This document shows, piece after piece, positions 36,539 through 45,738 of a stretch of 64,000 bases of DNA; position 1 is the stretch's first letter, and every line of letters starts with the position of its first letter. A program made the position numbers and the translations under genes. Under the pieces are notes generated by a model. The model searched no databases. It had not been told where the DNA came from and worked only from the letters and a program-made list of their open reading frames with translations. The stretch is from an uncultured Candidatus Melainabacteria bacterium (GTDB lineage: Bacteria; Cyanobacteriota; Vampirovibrionia; Gastranaerophilales; Gastranaerophilaceae), in NCBI GenBank assembly GCA_934757245.1, contig CAKVLH010000002.1, positions 124,001 to 188,000 of the forward strand, written 5' to 3'.

Positions 36539-37303
36539 TTATTTCTTGTTATATCCGGTTAAATCTTTGATAACTTCGCCCGCAATAATCAAGCCGACAG
36601 TTGAGGGCACAAACGCATTACTCCCTGGGATTTGACGTCTTGCAGTACATTTTCTAACAGTCCCTGGAGGGCAAACACAATGTTTTTTGCAACTGATTTC
36701 AATATCGTCGTTTGGTTTGATTGGAATTTCTTTTGAATAAACAACTTTAACTTTTCTAATTTTTCTTTTCTTTAATTCTTGTCTGATTACTTTTGCAAGC
36801 GGACAAACAGATGTTTTAGAAATATCTGCAACTTCAAACGCTGTAGCGTCCATTTTATTGCCTGCACCCATTGAAGAAATTACAGGAATACCGGCTTTTT
36901 TCGCGCGTTCTATGATTTCTAATTTTCCTACAACTGTATCAATCGCATCAACAACATAATCATAACCTGAAAAATCAAACTCATCTGCAGTTTCAGGGGT
37001 ATAAAACATTTTATAAGTATTAACAATTGCGTCGGGATTGATATCCAAAATTCTATCTTTTGCAACATCAACTTTATATTTACCGATAGTGCTAGTTAGT
37101 GCATAAATTTGACGATTTACGTTTGTGATACAAATTTTGTCATCATCTATTAAATCAAATGCTCCGACTCCACTTCTTGCAAGCGCTTCTACCGTATAAC
37201 CGCCGACACCGCCAATCCCAAACACAGCAACACGAGTGGACGCTAATTTTTCAATCCCCTCATGACCAAGCAAAAGTTCTGTTCTTGAAAATCGGTTAAG
37301 CAT
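36539..37303 (-). CDS. tcdA: tRNA threonylcarbamoyladenosine dehydratase (TcdA/CsdL, ThiF family)
   Basis: E1-like ATP-dependent enzyme that cyclises the t6A modification at position 37 of ANN-decoding tRNAs. The nucleotide-binding motif GIGGVGGYTVEALARSG begins at residue 30. The family signature DDDKICITNVNRQI follows, then DAIDTVVGK, the conserved SSMGAGNKMD, and the C-terminal CPPGTVRKCTARRQ with a Cys pair. 254 aa is the usual length. A GGAG motif precedes the ATG. secG ends 12 bp upstream on the same strand. Confidence 0.92.
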   Translation of the reverse strand: MLNRFSRTELLLGHEGIEKLASTRVAVFGIGGVGGYTVEALARSGVGAFDLIDDDKICITNVNRQIYALTSTIGKYKVDVAKDRILDINPDAIVNTYKMFYTPETADEFDFSGYDYVVDAIDTVVGKLEIIERAKKAGIPVISSMGAGNKMDATAFEVADISKTSVCPLAKVIRQELKKRKIRKVKVVYSKEIPIKPNDDIEISCKKHCVCPPGTVRKCTARRQIPGSNAFVPSTVGLIIAGEVIKDLTGYNKK

Positions 37304-37315
37304 TTATGCTCCAAA

Positions 37316-37540
37316 TTATTTGATAATACCAAAACCTAACAAGAATACACAAATTACAAATACTAATGCAACAATACCAGTTAGTTTATTCAAGCCTTTT
37401 TCTGCACTTTTTTGTGAAGAAAACATTTGTGCTGCGTTACCTATCCCTGCGATTCCGTCGCCTTTAGGAGAGTGCATAAGAATTAATACGATTAGTAATA
37501 GTGCGGATAAAACCTGCAAAGTCCAAAAAAATGTTAACAT
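37316..37540 (-). CDS. secG: Preprotein translocase subunit SecG
   Basis: Small auxiliary subunit of the SecYEG channel. The 74-aa chain has two membrane helices (residues 1-20 and 52-72) separated by the conserved cytoplasmic loop LMHSPKGDGIAGIGNAAQMF, which carries the SecG family pattern of small residues. AGGAG precedes the ATG. It overlaps the upstream Nudix gene by 7 bp and is followed by tcdA, so the three genes form one transcript. Confidence 0.92.
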   Translation of the reverse strand: MLTFFWTLQVLSALLLIVLILMHSPKGDGIAGIGNAAQMFSSQKSAEKGLNKLTGIVALVFVICVFLLGFGIIK

Positions 37541-38214
37541 TTAATCTCCTTTTTTATAAAATGCGCCCTTTTTGAGTTTAATTTTATATTATCGAAAGTG
37601 TAAAGTCTAGCCGGACGCTTAGATGATGATTTAGAAAATTCATTCAATTCTCTCAATCCGTCGGTTGTAATAACTTTTTTTCTGAAATTACGTTTATCAA
37701 GCTTTTTCTGCATAATCATTTCATAAGCTTTTTGCATTTCAGTTAGAGTGAATTTTTCGTTCAATAATTGATAAGCCACAGGACACATTTCCAAACGTTC
37801 CCTTGTGCGTTTTAGAGAGTATTCAATGATTTCCTTGTGGTCAAATGCTAGAGGTGGCAAGTCGAACACTTTATGCCAAGCCAAATCAGGAGTAGTAACT
37901 ACGTTAAAATCTTCTGCTCTGATTAGCGCAAAATAAGCACAAGTAATTACACGAGAAACAGGGTGGCGAAGAGGATCGCCGAATGTATAAAGTTGTTCAA
38001 GATAAATGTTATCAACATTTGTTTTTTCTTTAAGTACACGCATTGCAGCTTCATCAAGGTTTTCGGACATTCTAACATATCCACCCGGAATTGCCCATTT
38101 ATCTTTAAATGGTTCATTATTACGTTTTACAAGTAACACTTGTAATGCATCATCTTTAATTGTCAAAATAACAATGTCGACCGTAATCTCGTGTGTCTTA
38201 ATTTCATTAAACAT
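37534..38214 (-). CDS. Nudix-domain protein with C-terminal winged helix (NrtR-like)
   Basis: A 226-aa protein: residues 1-145 are a Nudix fold (VQLLVKRNNEPFKD-like VLLVKRNNEPFKD, GGYVRMSEN, YTFGDPLRHP), and residues 150-226 form a winged-helix region (FTLTEMQKAYEMIMQKKLDKR, FRKKV). This layout is that of NrtR regulators of NAD metabolism, which sense ADP-ribose. The catalytic Nudix box is degraded: in place of RExxEE it reads RVLKEK, so hydrolysis is unlikely and a sensor role is favoured. GAGGTGATAA precedes the ATG. No NAD-pathway gene is adjacent; secG follows. Confidence 0.85.
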   Translation of the reverse strand: MFNEIKTHEITVDIVILTIKDDALQVLLVKRNNEPFKDKWAIPGGYVRMSENLDEAAMRVLKEKTNVDNIYLEQLYTFGDPLRHPVSRVITCAYFALIRAEDFNVVTTPDLAWHKVFDLPPLAFDHKEIIEYSLKRTRERLEMCPVAYQLLNEKFTLTEMQKAYEMIMQKKLDKRNFRKKVITTDGLRELNEFSKSSSKRPARLYTFDNIKLNSKRAHFIKKEIKC

Positions 38215-38306
38215 TTATCACCTCTAAAATAATTGTATTATAAAGAATAAAAAAATGTAACAGTTTTGAAATTAATAAGTGTATTTTGTTACAATTAAAG
38301 CTTGAA

Positions 38307-38516
38307 CTAATCCAGCCTAATTTCAGCATTATCAGAAGTTGAAACTTCGCTTTCTGTTTCGTAGTATTCTTGAGAAAGCTGAGTATCGACTATATTGCAA
38401 TTTACAAGTTTTTTCAAAATCTCAATATAATCAAGACATTTTTTACCTTTTACTCCAATTGTTTCCATTTGGATTTCACCGTTTGGAAGTAATTTTATTT
38501 GCATTTTTTTAGACAT
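38307..38516 (-). CDS. DUF2997 domain protein
   Basis: A 69-aa protein that consists of one DUF2997 domain: IKLLPNGEIQMETIGVKGKKCLDYIE at residues 6-31, then a helix and a C-terminal LSQEYYETE. In cyanobacteria DUF2997 proteins are encoded beside DUF1257 (Ycf35) proteins; the function is unknown. AGGAGC precedes the ATG and the gene is 12 bp downstream of the DUF1257-like gene, at the end of the Ycf46 operon. Confidence 0.8.
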   Translation of the reverse strand: MSKKMQIKLLPNGEIQMETIGVKGKKCLDYIEILKKLVNCNIVDTQLSQEYYETESEVSTSDNAEIRLD

Positions 38517-38528
38517 CTTTTTAGCTCC

Positions 38529-39062
38529 TTATTCCAAATTCACCGTAAGAACAATTGTATTATCGTCCATAACTTCTTCTGATTCGATTTCCATATTGTT
38601 GTTTTTAAGATTTTCAACAACGCTCAAATATGTATCTTCTTGAACATTCAATGCATATTCAGAATTCAAATCTTCTACTTTTTCATCAATATTTTCAGAT
38701 TGTTTGGCACTAATTTTCAAAGAATACGGTTTATCTTCAGAAGGTTTCGTAAAACAAAATTTATATCCGTCAATACTTCCAACAATTTCTCCCGATAAAG
38801 ATTCTTGAACATTATTAATACCGTGCTCTGTTAGTGTTTTTATCAACAAATTTTTATCCATAAAAACAGTTTCAATATTTTTCTCAATAAAATGTTCTTC
38901 AGTTATGCGTTCAATATCTTCACAAGAAATTTCTTGGTTAAAAGTTGTATCAAGTTCACCAATGCTATTTTTTCTTTCACTTGCTTCTGCAACAATCGAA
39001 GCTGCTACGGAGCTTACTATCATAAAAATTGCATAAGGTAGTGCTATTACTGTACAAGACAT
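38529..39062 (-). CDS. DUF1257 / Ycf35-like protein with an N-terminal membrane segment
   Basis: The 177-aa protein begins with a hydrophobic segment (residues 5-25), not typical for Ycf35. The remainder follows the DUF1257 pattern: MDKNLLIKTLTEHGI near residue 68, GSIDGYKFCFT, YSLKIS, then a helix and ALNVQEDTYLSVVENLKNNNMEIESEEVMDD near the end. Ycf35 is a conserved plastid and cyanobacterial protein of unknown role. AGGAG precedes the ATG. It lies 191 bp downstream of the Ycf46-like gene (with a repeat between) and 12 bp upstream of DUF2997. Family membership is judged by pattern, so moderate. Confidence 0.68.
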   Translation of the reverse strand: MSCTVIALPYAIFMIVSSVAASIVAEASERKNSIGELDTTFNQEISCEDIERITEEHFIEKNIETVFMDKNLLIKTLTEHGINNVQESLSGEIVGSIDGYKFCFTKPSEDKPYSLKISAKQSENIDEKVEDLNSEYALNVQEDTYLSVVENLKNNNMEIESEEVMDDNTIVLTVNLE

Positions 39063-39148
39063 ATTTTTCTCCTATGGTTATTTATTTTCAATGTGAATTA
39101 CTTTAGACTAATTGTTGTATAGATTAAAAATAACAGTTTATAAAAAGC

Positions 39149-39247
39149 TAGATTCTTCACGCTAATCGCGTTCAGAATGACTGGACGCTAGACTACTAAC
39201 TTGGCGTCATTGTAAGGTGCGATTAGCACCGAAACAATCCATTTAGC
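39149..39247. repeat. Dispersed repeat, second copy of the GTCATTG family
   Basis: GATTCTTCACGCTAATCGCG ... GCGTCATTGTAAGG and GCACCGAAACAATCC match the layout at 18775-18879. The copy lies between the Ycf46-like and DUF1257-like genes of one operon. Confidence 0.65.
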
Positions 39248-39253
39248 GCAACA

Positions 39254-40867
39254 TCAAAAATCAAGGGTTCTTCCGCCACGACTTGAAGCTACGTTTTGGT
39301 CGTCAACATCTTTTTTGTATTCCTTAAGATTTGACGTCTTTGTTGCAGAGACTGCTCTAATATTTGCCCACGCCCTAAGTGCAAGTATTTGTTCTCTTTG
39401 CGTCATTGAAAGCGGAACTGTTGTAGAGATATTTTTCTCTAAGTCCTCAAACTTGAGCGGTCTGTTTTCAAAAAACGCATCACAAAGTGCAGAAATAACA
39501 ACCTGTTCGATTTCTGAACCGATAAATCCTTCTGTCATTTTTGCTAATGTCGTGCAAAGATTTTTTACGCCCATTATTTCGCTCGCAACTTCTTTGTCTT
39601 TCAACCTACGCTCTAAATGAAGCTTAAAGATTTCTTTTCTTTCTGCAAGAGTTGGAAGGTCAACGAAAAAGATTTCGTCGAAACGTCCTTTTCTCAATAA
39701 TTCCGGAGGAAGATTGCTTATATTGTTAGCAGTTGCAATTACAAAAACGGGTGCTTCTTTTTCTTGCATCCAAGTTAAGAATTGCCCGAAAATTCTTGAA
39801 GAAACTCCGCTATCGCCGTTTGAACCAAGTCCACTCAAACCTTTTTCAATTTCATCAATCCAAAGAATTGAAGGTGCTACGGCTTCTGCGGTAGCTAAAG
39901 CGCGTCGCATGTTTTCTTCTGAGCTTCCGACAAGTCCTGAAAAAACTTTGCCAAAATCAAGCTTTAATAATGGCAATTGCCAAATCGTACTCATGGCTTT
40001 TGCAGTCAAACTTTTTCCACAACCGGGAACTCCTGTAACTAAAACACCTTTTGGCGCAGGAATGCAGTATCTTTTAGCCTGCTCTGACCAAGAATTATTG
40101 CGCTTTAACAACCAATTTTTAAGATTATCCAGTCCGCCAATATCTTTTATTGAATACTCAGATTTGATGAATTCCAAAATTCCTGTTTTCTTAATAACTT
40201 GAACTTTTTCTTCCAAGATTACAGGCAAATCTTTCATATCAATTTTGCCGTCGTTTACCATTGCAAGCGCAAACGCACTTTCGGCTTCTTGAAGCGTCAA
40301 ACCTAATGCAGCTTTACAAAGTTTGTCTTTATCTTCTTCCGCTAATTCAATTTTTACACTCTTGTTTTGGTTAATCATGTTATTGAATTTCGCTTTGATT
40401 TCACTCAATGTTGGAAGCGGAAAATCGTATATTGTAATTTCTTTTTGTAAAGATTCCGGAATAAGAAGCTCCGGTGATATAAAAAACAAAGTTTTTCTAA
40501 CTGCACCTAATTTTAAATCCGGTACAATGTCGCGCACTTTTCTTATCACGTTATAATCCGGAGTTCTGTTTTTAGGCCCGAAATTTGTATGAAAATCGTA
40601 AATAATAAAAACAGCGTCTTTATCGTATTTGCGGACGAATTCTAACATTTTGCAAGGACAAGTCGTATCGGTGATTGCCTTTCCTGTTGTATCATTGAAT
40701 AAACCACTTGTTTGTGTCCATTTAAAAACTTCTCGCGGAAATTTCACTTGCTTTTCATCAGTAACTACAGATTTGATATACTGCGTAACTCTGTCTTCCT
40801 CAAATGTTGTAATATAAATCATCGGAAAACGAGCTCTGATTAGATTTGAAAGTTTGTATGTACTCAT
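39254..40867 (-). CDS. Ycf46-like AAA+ ATPase
   Basis: A 537-aa protein with the Ycf46 layout. The N-terminal RecA-like half begins [23 protein letters not shown] linker with the [15 protein letters not shown] pattern follows, then a C-terminal AAA+ domain with GVPGCGKS (Walker A, near residue 276), the Ycf46-specific [20 protein letters not shown], Walker [11 protein letters not shown], and the Arg finger in [11 protein letters not shown]. Ycf46 is encoded in many algal plastids and in cyanobacteria, where it has been linked to inorganic-carbon responses. AGAGGAA precedes the ATG; the radical SAM gene ends 23 bp upstream. Confidence 0.9.
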   Translation of the reverse strand: MSTYKLSNLIRARFPMIYITTFEEDRVTQYIKSVVTDEKQVKFPREVFKWTQTSGLFNDTTGKAITDTTCPCKMLEFVRKYDKDAVFIIYDFHTNFGPKNRTPDYNVIRKVRDIVPDLKLGAVRKTLFFISPELLIPESLQKEITIYDFPLPTLSEIKAKFNNMINQNKSVKIELAEEDKDKLCKAALGLTLQEAESAFALAMVNDGKIDMKDLPVILEEKVQVIKKTGILEFIKSEYSIKDIGGLDNLKNWLLKRNNSWSEQAKRYCIPAPKGVLVTGVPGCGKSLTAKAMSTIWQLPLLKLDFGKVFSGLVGSSEENMRRALATAEAVAPSILWIDEIEKGLSGLGSNGDSGVSSRIFGQFLTWMQEKEAPVFVIATANNISNLPPELLRKGRFDEIFFVDLPTLAERKEIFKLHLERRLKDKEVASEIMGVKNLCTTLAKMTEGFIGSEIEQVVISALCDAFFENRPLKFEDLEKNISTTVPLSMTQREQILALRAWANIRAVSATKTSNLKEYKKDVDDQNVASSRGGRTLDF

Positions 40868-40890
40868 ATAAATTCCTCTTTTTAGCTATT

Positions 40891-41490
40891 CTAGCAGTTT
40901 TTTACGGATTTTAAATCAATCTTACGAAGTATACTTGTAAAATCACCCATTCCGTTCATAAAAACAATACCATTTTTGGAAATATTTACCTCAACTTTGT
41001 TTTTGTATTTTGTAAAAATCGTTTCATCATACCTGTTTGTCAAAAAATGATATCTCTGATTGCTTGAACCACACCAAGGACGTGAATAATCCAGTTTCTC
41101 AATTTCAAAAGGTCCATCTATCAGCAAATCCGTATTATTTAAAAGTGTCAAATTCTTTTTATCTAATCTCAACGCTTCTAAATATTTTCCACTAAAAGTT
41201 AAAACACCAAGATTCATAGATTTAACTTTTTCTGCAATAAGCCCAACTGCTTCTGCTTGCTCAAAAGGTTCTCCGCCGAGAAATGTAACTCCTTCAATCT
41301 TATCTTTATAATTCAAAATATCATTTATAATATCGTCTGTTTCGTAGAGTTTACCGCCATTGTGCGCCCAAGTATGTGTCGCTTGACAGCCTCTACAATG
41401 ATTAGAACATCCTTGCACCCAAATGCAATATCGCGTTTCAGGGCCTTCGACTTTTGTATTTTTTAATATGTTAGAAATTCTAATCTGCAC
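40891..41490 (-). CDS. Radical SAM 4Fe-4S protein, NrdG-like activase fold
   Basis: A 199-aa protein with the activase-type cluster motif CX3CX2C: Cys28, Cys32 and Cys35 in QGCSNHCRGCQ, preceded by VEGPETR. FLGGEPFEQ near residue 71 is the GGEP/SAM-binding motif. Such proteins install glycyl radicals (NrdG, PflA) or act as single-cluster electron carriers. Here the conserved VxGPGxR has Glu-Thr in place of Gly, and no nrdD is adjacent. The gene overlaps the HhH gene by 1 bp and precedes Ycf46 by 23 bp, so a role with that operon is more likely than with pfl 10 kb away. Confidence 0.82.
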   Translation of the reverse strand: MQIRISNILKNTKVEGPETRYCIWVQGCSNHCRGCQATHTWAHNGGKLYETDDIINDILNYKDKIEGVTFLGGEPFEQAEAVGLIAEKVKSMNLGVLTFSGKYLEALRLDKKNLTLLNNTDLLIDGPFEIEKLDYSRPWCGSSNQRYHFLTNRYDETIFTKYKNKVEVNISKNGIVFMNGMGDFTSILRKIDLKSVKNC

Positions 41491-42212
41491 TACAAATCAA
41501 CTTGCCTTTCCGAAAAACGCTTAAGATTAAGACTGCCTTTCATTTTATTTACACAAATTAAAATTCTAAGCTGATTTATCATGTGTTCTTTTAAATGCAA
41601 GAAAAGAAAAACATCATCAATCTTTTTGAATCCGCCAATTTCTTCACGCTTTTTAATCAACTTTTTCGCCATAACAATATTAATCCCAGGAAGCGCGGTC
41701 AATTCAATTTCGGAACAATTATTCACATCAAGTTTTTCTATCGGTTTTAATGGGATTTTCTTTTCTTCTTGTACTTGAGAATATGTTTCATCTACAGTTA
41801 TTTTCGGTAATATTTCAGAAATTCGTGCTTTAAATAATTTTGCATCATGAACTAATCCATTATAGGTTTTAAAAGAACTAAAACTTTGACAAAACATATT
41901 CCAAAGCTCATCAAAACTATAAACTTCTGTATCTACAATGATAAATTCTCTATTTACACCACTTATATCGTCTTTTTCTTTAGCAATAATAATTTGATCT
42001 CTTGTTAATTCAAGTGAACAATATTTATTGGACAATTTCAAATTACGCCATATATTTTGATAAGGCGAAAGGTACATTTTAGCAGTCTTAAGCGCTTGAA
42101 GGCGTCGAGTAGTAGAAACATTCGTTGTATTATTTTCATAACTTTCAATTACAACTATAATTATAGAAAATAATATTACGCCTAATAATAACCATAAGTT
42201 TATGCTATCCAT
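41490..42212 (-). CDS. Membrane-anchored helix-hairpin-helix (ComEA-like) protein
   Basis: The chosen start is ATG 42212 (MDSINLWLLLGV) with AGGATT upstream; an upstream ATG at 42248 would add 12 residues. Residues 3-25 form one membrane helix. The middle is a polar region of unknown fold. Near residues 160-200 is a helix-hairpin-helix repeat (VNNCSEIELTALPGINIVMAKKLIKKR, then GGFKKIDDV), the DNA-binding fold of ComEA. ComEA proteins bind incoming DNA in competence, but here the gene heads an operon with radical SAM, Ycf46, DUF1257 and DUF2997 genes, so the role is open. Confidence 0.7.
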   Translation of the reverse strand: MDSINLWLLLGVILFSIIIVVIESYENNTTNVSTTRRLQALKTAKMYLSPYQNIWRNLKLSNKYCSLELTRDQIIIAKEKDDISGVNREFIIVDTEVYSFDELWNMFCQSFSSFKTYNGLVHDAKLFKARISEILPKITVDETYSQVQEEKKIPLKPIEKLDVNNCSEIELTALPGINIVMAKKLIKKREEIGGFKKIDDVFLFLHLKEHMINQLRILICVNKMKGSLNLKRFSERQVDL

Positions 42213-42275
42213 ACTAATAATCCTACCAAACTTATTGGCATATTTCATACTCTAAAGAAACTATTTGACTTTAAT

Positions 42276-42317
42276 AAAAAAATAAATGTACGCTTATTAG
42301 CGTACATTTATTTTTTT
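42276..42317. terminator. Terminator between infB and the HhH gene
   Basis: A perfect 19-bp stem (arms 42276-42294 and 42299-42317) with a TATT loop, A-rich on one side and T-rich on the other, lies 16 bp past the infB stop codon. Confidence 0.9.
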
Positions 42318-42332
42318 ATTTAGTAAAACAGT

Positions 42333-44906
42333 TTATTCTAATTCAGAACGTTCGATTTGTTGTTCAGTTGTAAACTTAACGATATCACCTTCTTGAATGT
42401 CATTAAATTTAACAAATGACAAACCGCATTCAAAACCTTGAGCAACTTCTTTAACGTCGTCTTTAAATCTCTTAAGTTGATCAACTGCGCCTTTGAAGAT
42501 TTCTTTGCCGTCTCTGTAGATAGTTGCGGTATCGTTTCTGTTAATCTTACCTTCTGTAACATAGCAACCTGCGATTTTTTGAATTTTACCGATTGTGAAG
42601 ATTTGTCTGATTTCAACTTGACCTGTAACAACTTCTTTAACTTCCGGTGAAAGAAGAGAAATCATTGTCTTTTCAATGTCTTCCAAGATTTGATAAATAA
42701 TATCGTATTTCTTGATTGTTACGCCTTCTCTTTCAGCCGCTGCAAGTGCATTCGCGTCTTCTTTAACTGTAAATCCTAAGATTAAAGCGTTTGAAGCTGA
42801 CGCCAACATAACATCGGCTTCTGAAATATCACCAACACCAACGTGAATAATCTTAGTAACGATTTCTTTTGATTCAAATTGAGCAATCGCTTGTGCTACA
42901 GCTTCCGCAGAACCATGAGTATTAGCTTTAATAATCAAGTTCAATTGCGGAATATCGCCTTCTGCATCACCTGATTCTCTTCTCATGTGAGCAGGTAACA
43001 TAGCATCAAGACGATTATTACGTTCTTTTTCTTTACGCTTATCAACAATTGCTTTCATTTCTTTTTCGTTCTTAACTACTTCAAAGAAATCGCCCGCATT
43101 TGGAACTTCTGTTAAACCTAAAACCTCAACAGGAGTTGAAGGTTCTGCTTTCACAATTCTTTCGCCGGAGTCTGAAAGCAATGCTCTTACTCTACCGCAA
43201 GCTGTACCAACTACAATGCAGTTGCCTGTTCTTAATGTACCATTTTGAACAAGAAGTGTTGCAACAGGGCCTTTACCTTTATCCAAGTTAGCTTCGATAA
43301 CTACACCGGAAGCTTCCGCTTTAGGGTTAGCTTTAAGGTCTTCTAAATCTGCTACAAGCAAGATGTATTCTAACAATTCATCAATACCCGTTCCTTGCAA
43401 AGCTGAAACATTAACCGTAATTGTTTCGCCACCCCAAGCTTCAGGAACAAGTCCATGTTCTGTTAATTGTTGCAATACTCTATCTGGATTTGCACCAGGT
43501 TTATCGCACTTGTTAACTGCTACGATAATTGGAACTTCCGCTGCTTTTGCGTGGTTAATAGCTTCAATTGTTTGAGGCATGATACCGTCATCTGCTGCAA
43601 CAACCAAAATCGCGATATCAGTTGCTTTCGCACCTCTGGCACGCATTTCTGTGAACGCTTCGTGCCCCGGAGTATCAACGAAAACGATTTTCTTTTCGTG
43701 TTTGTTATCAAGATAAACCGTGTAGGCACCGATAGATTGTGTGATACCACCAACTTCGGTTGCAACGATTTTGTGTTTAGAAGCACGAATGCTATCAAGT
43801 AATGTAGTTTTACCATGGTCAACGTGTCCCATAATACTTACTACAGGTGCGCGTTTCTTTAATAATTTTTTATCAACTTCTGTAAGCGCTTTTTGTTTTT
43901 GTTCTTTTTCAAGTTCTTCTTCCATGAAAGCTTCGATATCTTCTTCAAGAACTTCAAGTTCATATTCTGCACAAACCTTTTTAATTGTTTCAACATCAAT
44001 AAGTTGGTTTACTGTTGCCATAACGCCTTGGAACATCAAGAACTTAACGATTTCGGCAGGTGATTTATGAATTTTATCCGCCAACTCACTAATTGTCATT
44101 GGTTGGTTTACAACAATTTGTTTAACCTCTGCTTGTTCTTCTTCCTTGTGAGATTTCTTTTTGTGTTTTTGTGCAGCTGCTTTTTCCAAAGAAATCATTT
44201 CTTGGTCTTCTTTTTTAGAATTGAAATCTTTGTCTTTCTTTTTGCTGTCAACTTTTTTCTTACCACCTGTAGAATTACTTTTGCCTTCGTAAATTTCTTG
44301 AGGAATAATTCTTCTTTCAACAAGTTTCTTTTCGTGTCCGCCTTTATTAAACGGTTTTTTATCTCCTCTTTCAGGTCTGTCAGTTTTTTCACCTTCTTTT
44401 TTAACCGGTTTTTGAGGCGCACGTCTTACGATTTCGATTCTTGATTGGTTTTTAGGGTATTCAATCTTTGTTCTTTCAATTCTTACAGCAGGCTTTTCGG
44501 CTTTTTTAATTTCAGGTTTTTCAGCCTTAACTTCTTCTGTTTTTTCAACTTTTTTTTCAGCAACTTTTGGTTGAGGAGCTTTTCTAACAACTTCAATTCT
44601 GCTAACAGGTTTTGCTTTTTCTACACGTTCAACCTTTACCGTTTCTTCTTTTGGTTCTTCTTTTTTAGACGCTGTAGTTTCTTCAGTTGCAGGAGCTTTA
44701 GATTTTTTAACAACAAAAGCTTTTGGCTTAGAATTAGATTTTTTAGGCAAAAGTCCTAAATGCTCTTTAAGCTTGCGAATTTGAGTCGGAGTTACGGTAT
44801 TAGAGTGCGACTTTACCATTATATCTACTTCTCCAAACTTTTCGATAACCTCTTTGCTGGTCATTCCGAGTTCTTTTGCTAATTCACTAACTCTAATACT
44901 ATTCAT
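42333..44906 (-). CDS. infB: Translation initiation factor IF-2
   Basis: IF-2 brings initiator tRNA to the ribosome as a GTPase. The 857-aa protein has an N-terminal helix ([20 protein letters not shown]), then a long, highly charged Lys/Glu-rich linker (residues 50-270). The G domain follows: GHVDHGKT near 359-366, [14 protein letters not shown]. The C-terminal IF2-C1 and C2 domains ([18 protein letters not shown]) are complete. AAGGAAA precedes the ATG. It is 23 bp downstream of ylxR; nusA is not in the window, so the usual nusA-ylxR-infB operon is split. Confidence 0.97.
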   Translation of the reverse strand: MNSIRVSELAKELGMTSKEVIEKFGEVDIMVKSHSNTVTPTQIRKLKEHLGLLPKKSNSKPKAFVVKKSKAPATEETTASKKEEPKEETVKVERVEKAKPVSRIEVVRKAPQPKVAEKKVEKTEEVKAEKPEIKKAEKPAVRIERTKIEYPKNQSRIEIVRRAPQKPVKKEGEKTDRPERGDKKPFNKGGHEKKLVERRIIPQEIYEGKSNSTGGKKKVDSKKKDKDFNSKKEDQEMISLEKAAAQKHKKKSHKEEEQAEVKQIVVNQPMTISELADKIHKSPAEIVKFLMFQGVMATVNQLIDVETIKKVCAEYELEVLEEDIEAFMEEELEKEQKQKALTEVDKKLLKKRAPVVSIMGHVDHGKTTLLDSIRASKHKIVATEVGGITQSIGAYTVYLDNKHEKKIVFVDTPGHEAFTEMRARGAKATDIAILVVAADDGIMPQTIEAINHAKAAEVPIIVAVNKCDKPGANPDRVLQQLTEHGLVPEAWGGETITVNVSALQGTGIDELLEYILLVADLEDLKANPKAEASGVVIEANLDKGKGPVATLLVQNGTLRTGNCIVVGTACGRVRALLSDSGERIVKAEPSTPVEVLGLTEVPNAGDFFEVVKNEKEMKAIVDKRKEKERNNRLDAMLPAHMRRESGDAEGDIPQLNLIIKANTHGSAEAVAQAIAQFESKEIVTKIIHVGVGDISEADVMLASASNALILGFTVKEDANALAAAEREGVTIKKYDIIYQILEDIEKTMISLLSPEVKEVVTGQVEIRQIFTIGKIQKIAGCYVTEGKINRNDTATIYRDGKEIFKGAVDQLKRFKDDVKEVAQGFECGLSFVKFNDIQEGDIVKFTTEQQIERSELE

Positions 44907-44929
44907 ATATTATATATTTCCTTTCAAAT

Positions 44930-45187
44930 TTATTTCTCTTTTTCAAGCAAAACCAAAAGTTCTGTTTTTTCAAGAGTTGCGTTGGTTTTTAACGCTTTAT
45001 TCAGCTTTGATTTTTTAAACGCTGATTCAATACAACTTTGATTATAACAAAGATATGCAGATCTGCCAAATATTTTAGAATTCGGGTTTATAACCAATTG
45101 CCCGTCGTCATGTTTCTTGGTAATTCTGATAAGATTTTCTCTTGGTTTAAATTCTCCGCAGGCAACGCATTTTCTTTGTTCGTTCAT
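44930..45187 (-). CDS. YlxR family RNA-binding protein (RnpM)
   Basis: An 85-aa YlxR/RnpM protein, a small RNA-binding regulator reported to modulate RNase P activity. It shows RKCVACGEFKPRENLIRI at residues 4-21 and GRSAYLCYNQSC near residue 41, the family signature. It is directly upstream of infB, as in many bacteria. The ATG has no Shine-Dalgarno; a TATAAA hexamer sits 6 nt before it, so a leaderless transcript starting the infB operon is predicted. Confidence 0.9.
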   Translation of the reverse strand: MNEQRKCVACGEFKPRENLIRITKKHDDGQLVINPNSKIFGRSAYLCYNQSCIESAFKKSKLNKALKTNATLEKTELLVLLEKEK

Positions 45188-45193
45188 ATTTTA

Positions 45194-45199
45194 TTTATA
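45194..45199 (-). promoter_or_regulatory. Leaderless -10 hexamer of ylxR-infB
   Basis: TATAAA on the minus strand ends 6 nt before the ylxR ATG (45187). Confidence 0.5.
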
Positions 45200-45241
45200 A
45201 CATAAATATTATTAAAATTAAACAATTATAATCATAGACAG

Positions 45242-45266
45242 GTAGGTCAGGCATTGCCTGACCTAC
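45242..45266. repeat. GTAGGTCAGGCA palindrome
   Basis: A perfect 12-bp inverted repeat with 1-nt centre (GTAGGTCAGGCA-T-TGCCTGACCTAC). Imperfect copies are at 45709-45735 and 53553-53579. The T-run that a terminator needs is missing. Confidence 0.8.
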
Positions 45267-45288
45267 TCAATATTAATAATTTTAAATT

Positions 45289-45603
45289 TTAATCTTTTTT
45301 GTTTTTATTGCCATTAAAATACCAACGAAATCCCCAATGCTCTTTGCCAATTTCAGAGTCTGGCATTGCAGTACAAAATGCTAGACATCCAACAACAGAA
45401 CCCAAAATCTTTAAAAGATCTTTTTTATCTTTCTTTGCTTCGGTTGTGCGATTATTTTGCTCAATTACAGGTTTTGTTGTTGTCATATTTTTTGCTTGAA
45501 GAGTTGTTCCAGCAACTAATGTAGAAAGTGCAACCATAGAACCTATTGCAGTATTTCTTGCTGTTTTTGACAAATTTGTACTCATAATTTTTTGAATTTT
45601 CAT
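45289..45603 (-). CDS. Small hypothetical protein with a hydrophobic N-terminal segment, 104 aa
   Basis: Not recognised. A basic start is followed by a hydrophobic stretch at residues 20-37 (AIGSMVALSTLVAGTTLQA) that could be a signal or anchor, a Lys/Asp-rich middle and a second short hydrophobic part with two Cys (VVGCLAFCTAMP). AAAAGGAAT precedes the ATG. Two GTAGGTCAGG palindromes flank the gene. Probably a lineage-specific envelope protein. Confidence 0.6.
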   Translation of the reverse strand: MKIQKIMSTNLSKTARNTAIGSMVALSTLVAGTTLQAKNMTTTKPVIEQNNRTTEAKKDKKDLLKILGSVVGCLAFCTAMPDSEIGKEHWGFRWYFNGNKNKKD

Positions 45604-45708
45604 TTTTTATTCCTTTTTTGCTTGTACATACAAGTAAAAACATGAACATTTTTTTTGCACATAAAAATGATTGAATTTAATATTTGTTTACAATGTTAAT
45701 ATTTAGTA

Positions 45709-45735
45709 GTAGGTCAGGAATTGCCTGACAAATAC
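45709..45735. repeat. GTAGGTCAGG palindrome, second copy
   Basis: GTAGGTCAGGAATTGCCTGAC, with a degraded right end, between the 104-aa protein gene and prfA. Confidence 0.65.
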
Positions 45736-45738
45736 TTT

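Noticed and set aside
40891..41490. Radical SAM protein as the PFL activase (PflA)
   Set aside because: It has the right cluster motif, but is 10 kb from pfl, overlaps the HhH gene and lies in the Ycf46 operon; its length and motif variation do not clearly match PflA.
44067..44759. Phe/Cys-rich plus-strand frames opposite infB
   Set aside because: They are the antisense of the Lys/Glu-rich IF-2 linker, which gives long Phe/Ser/Leu open frames by codon complementarity.
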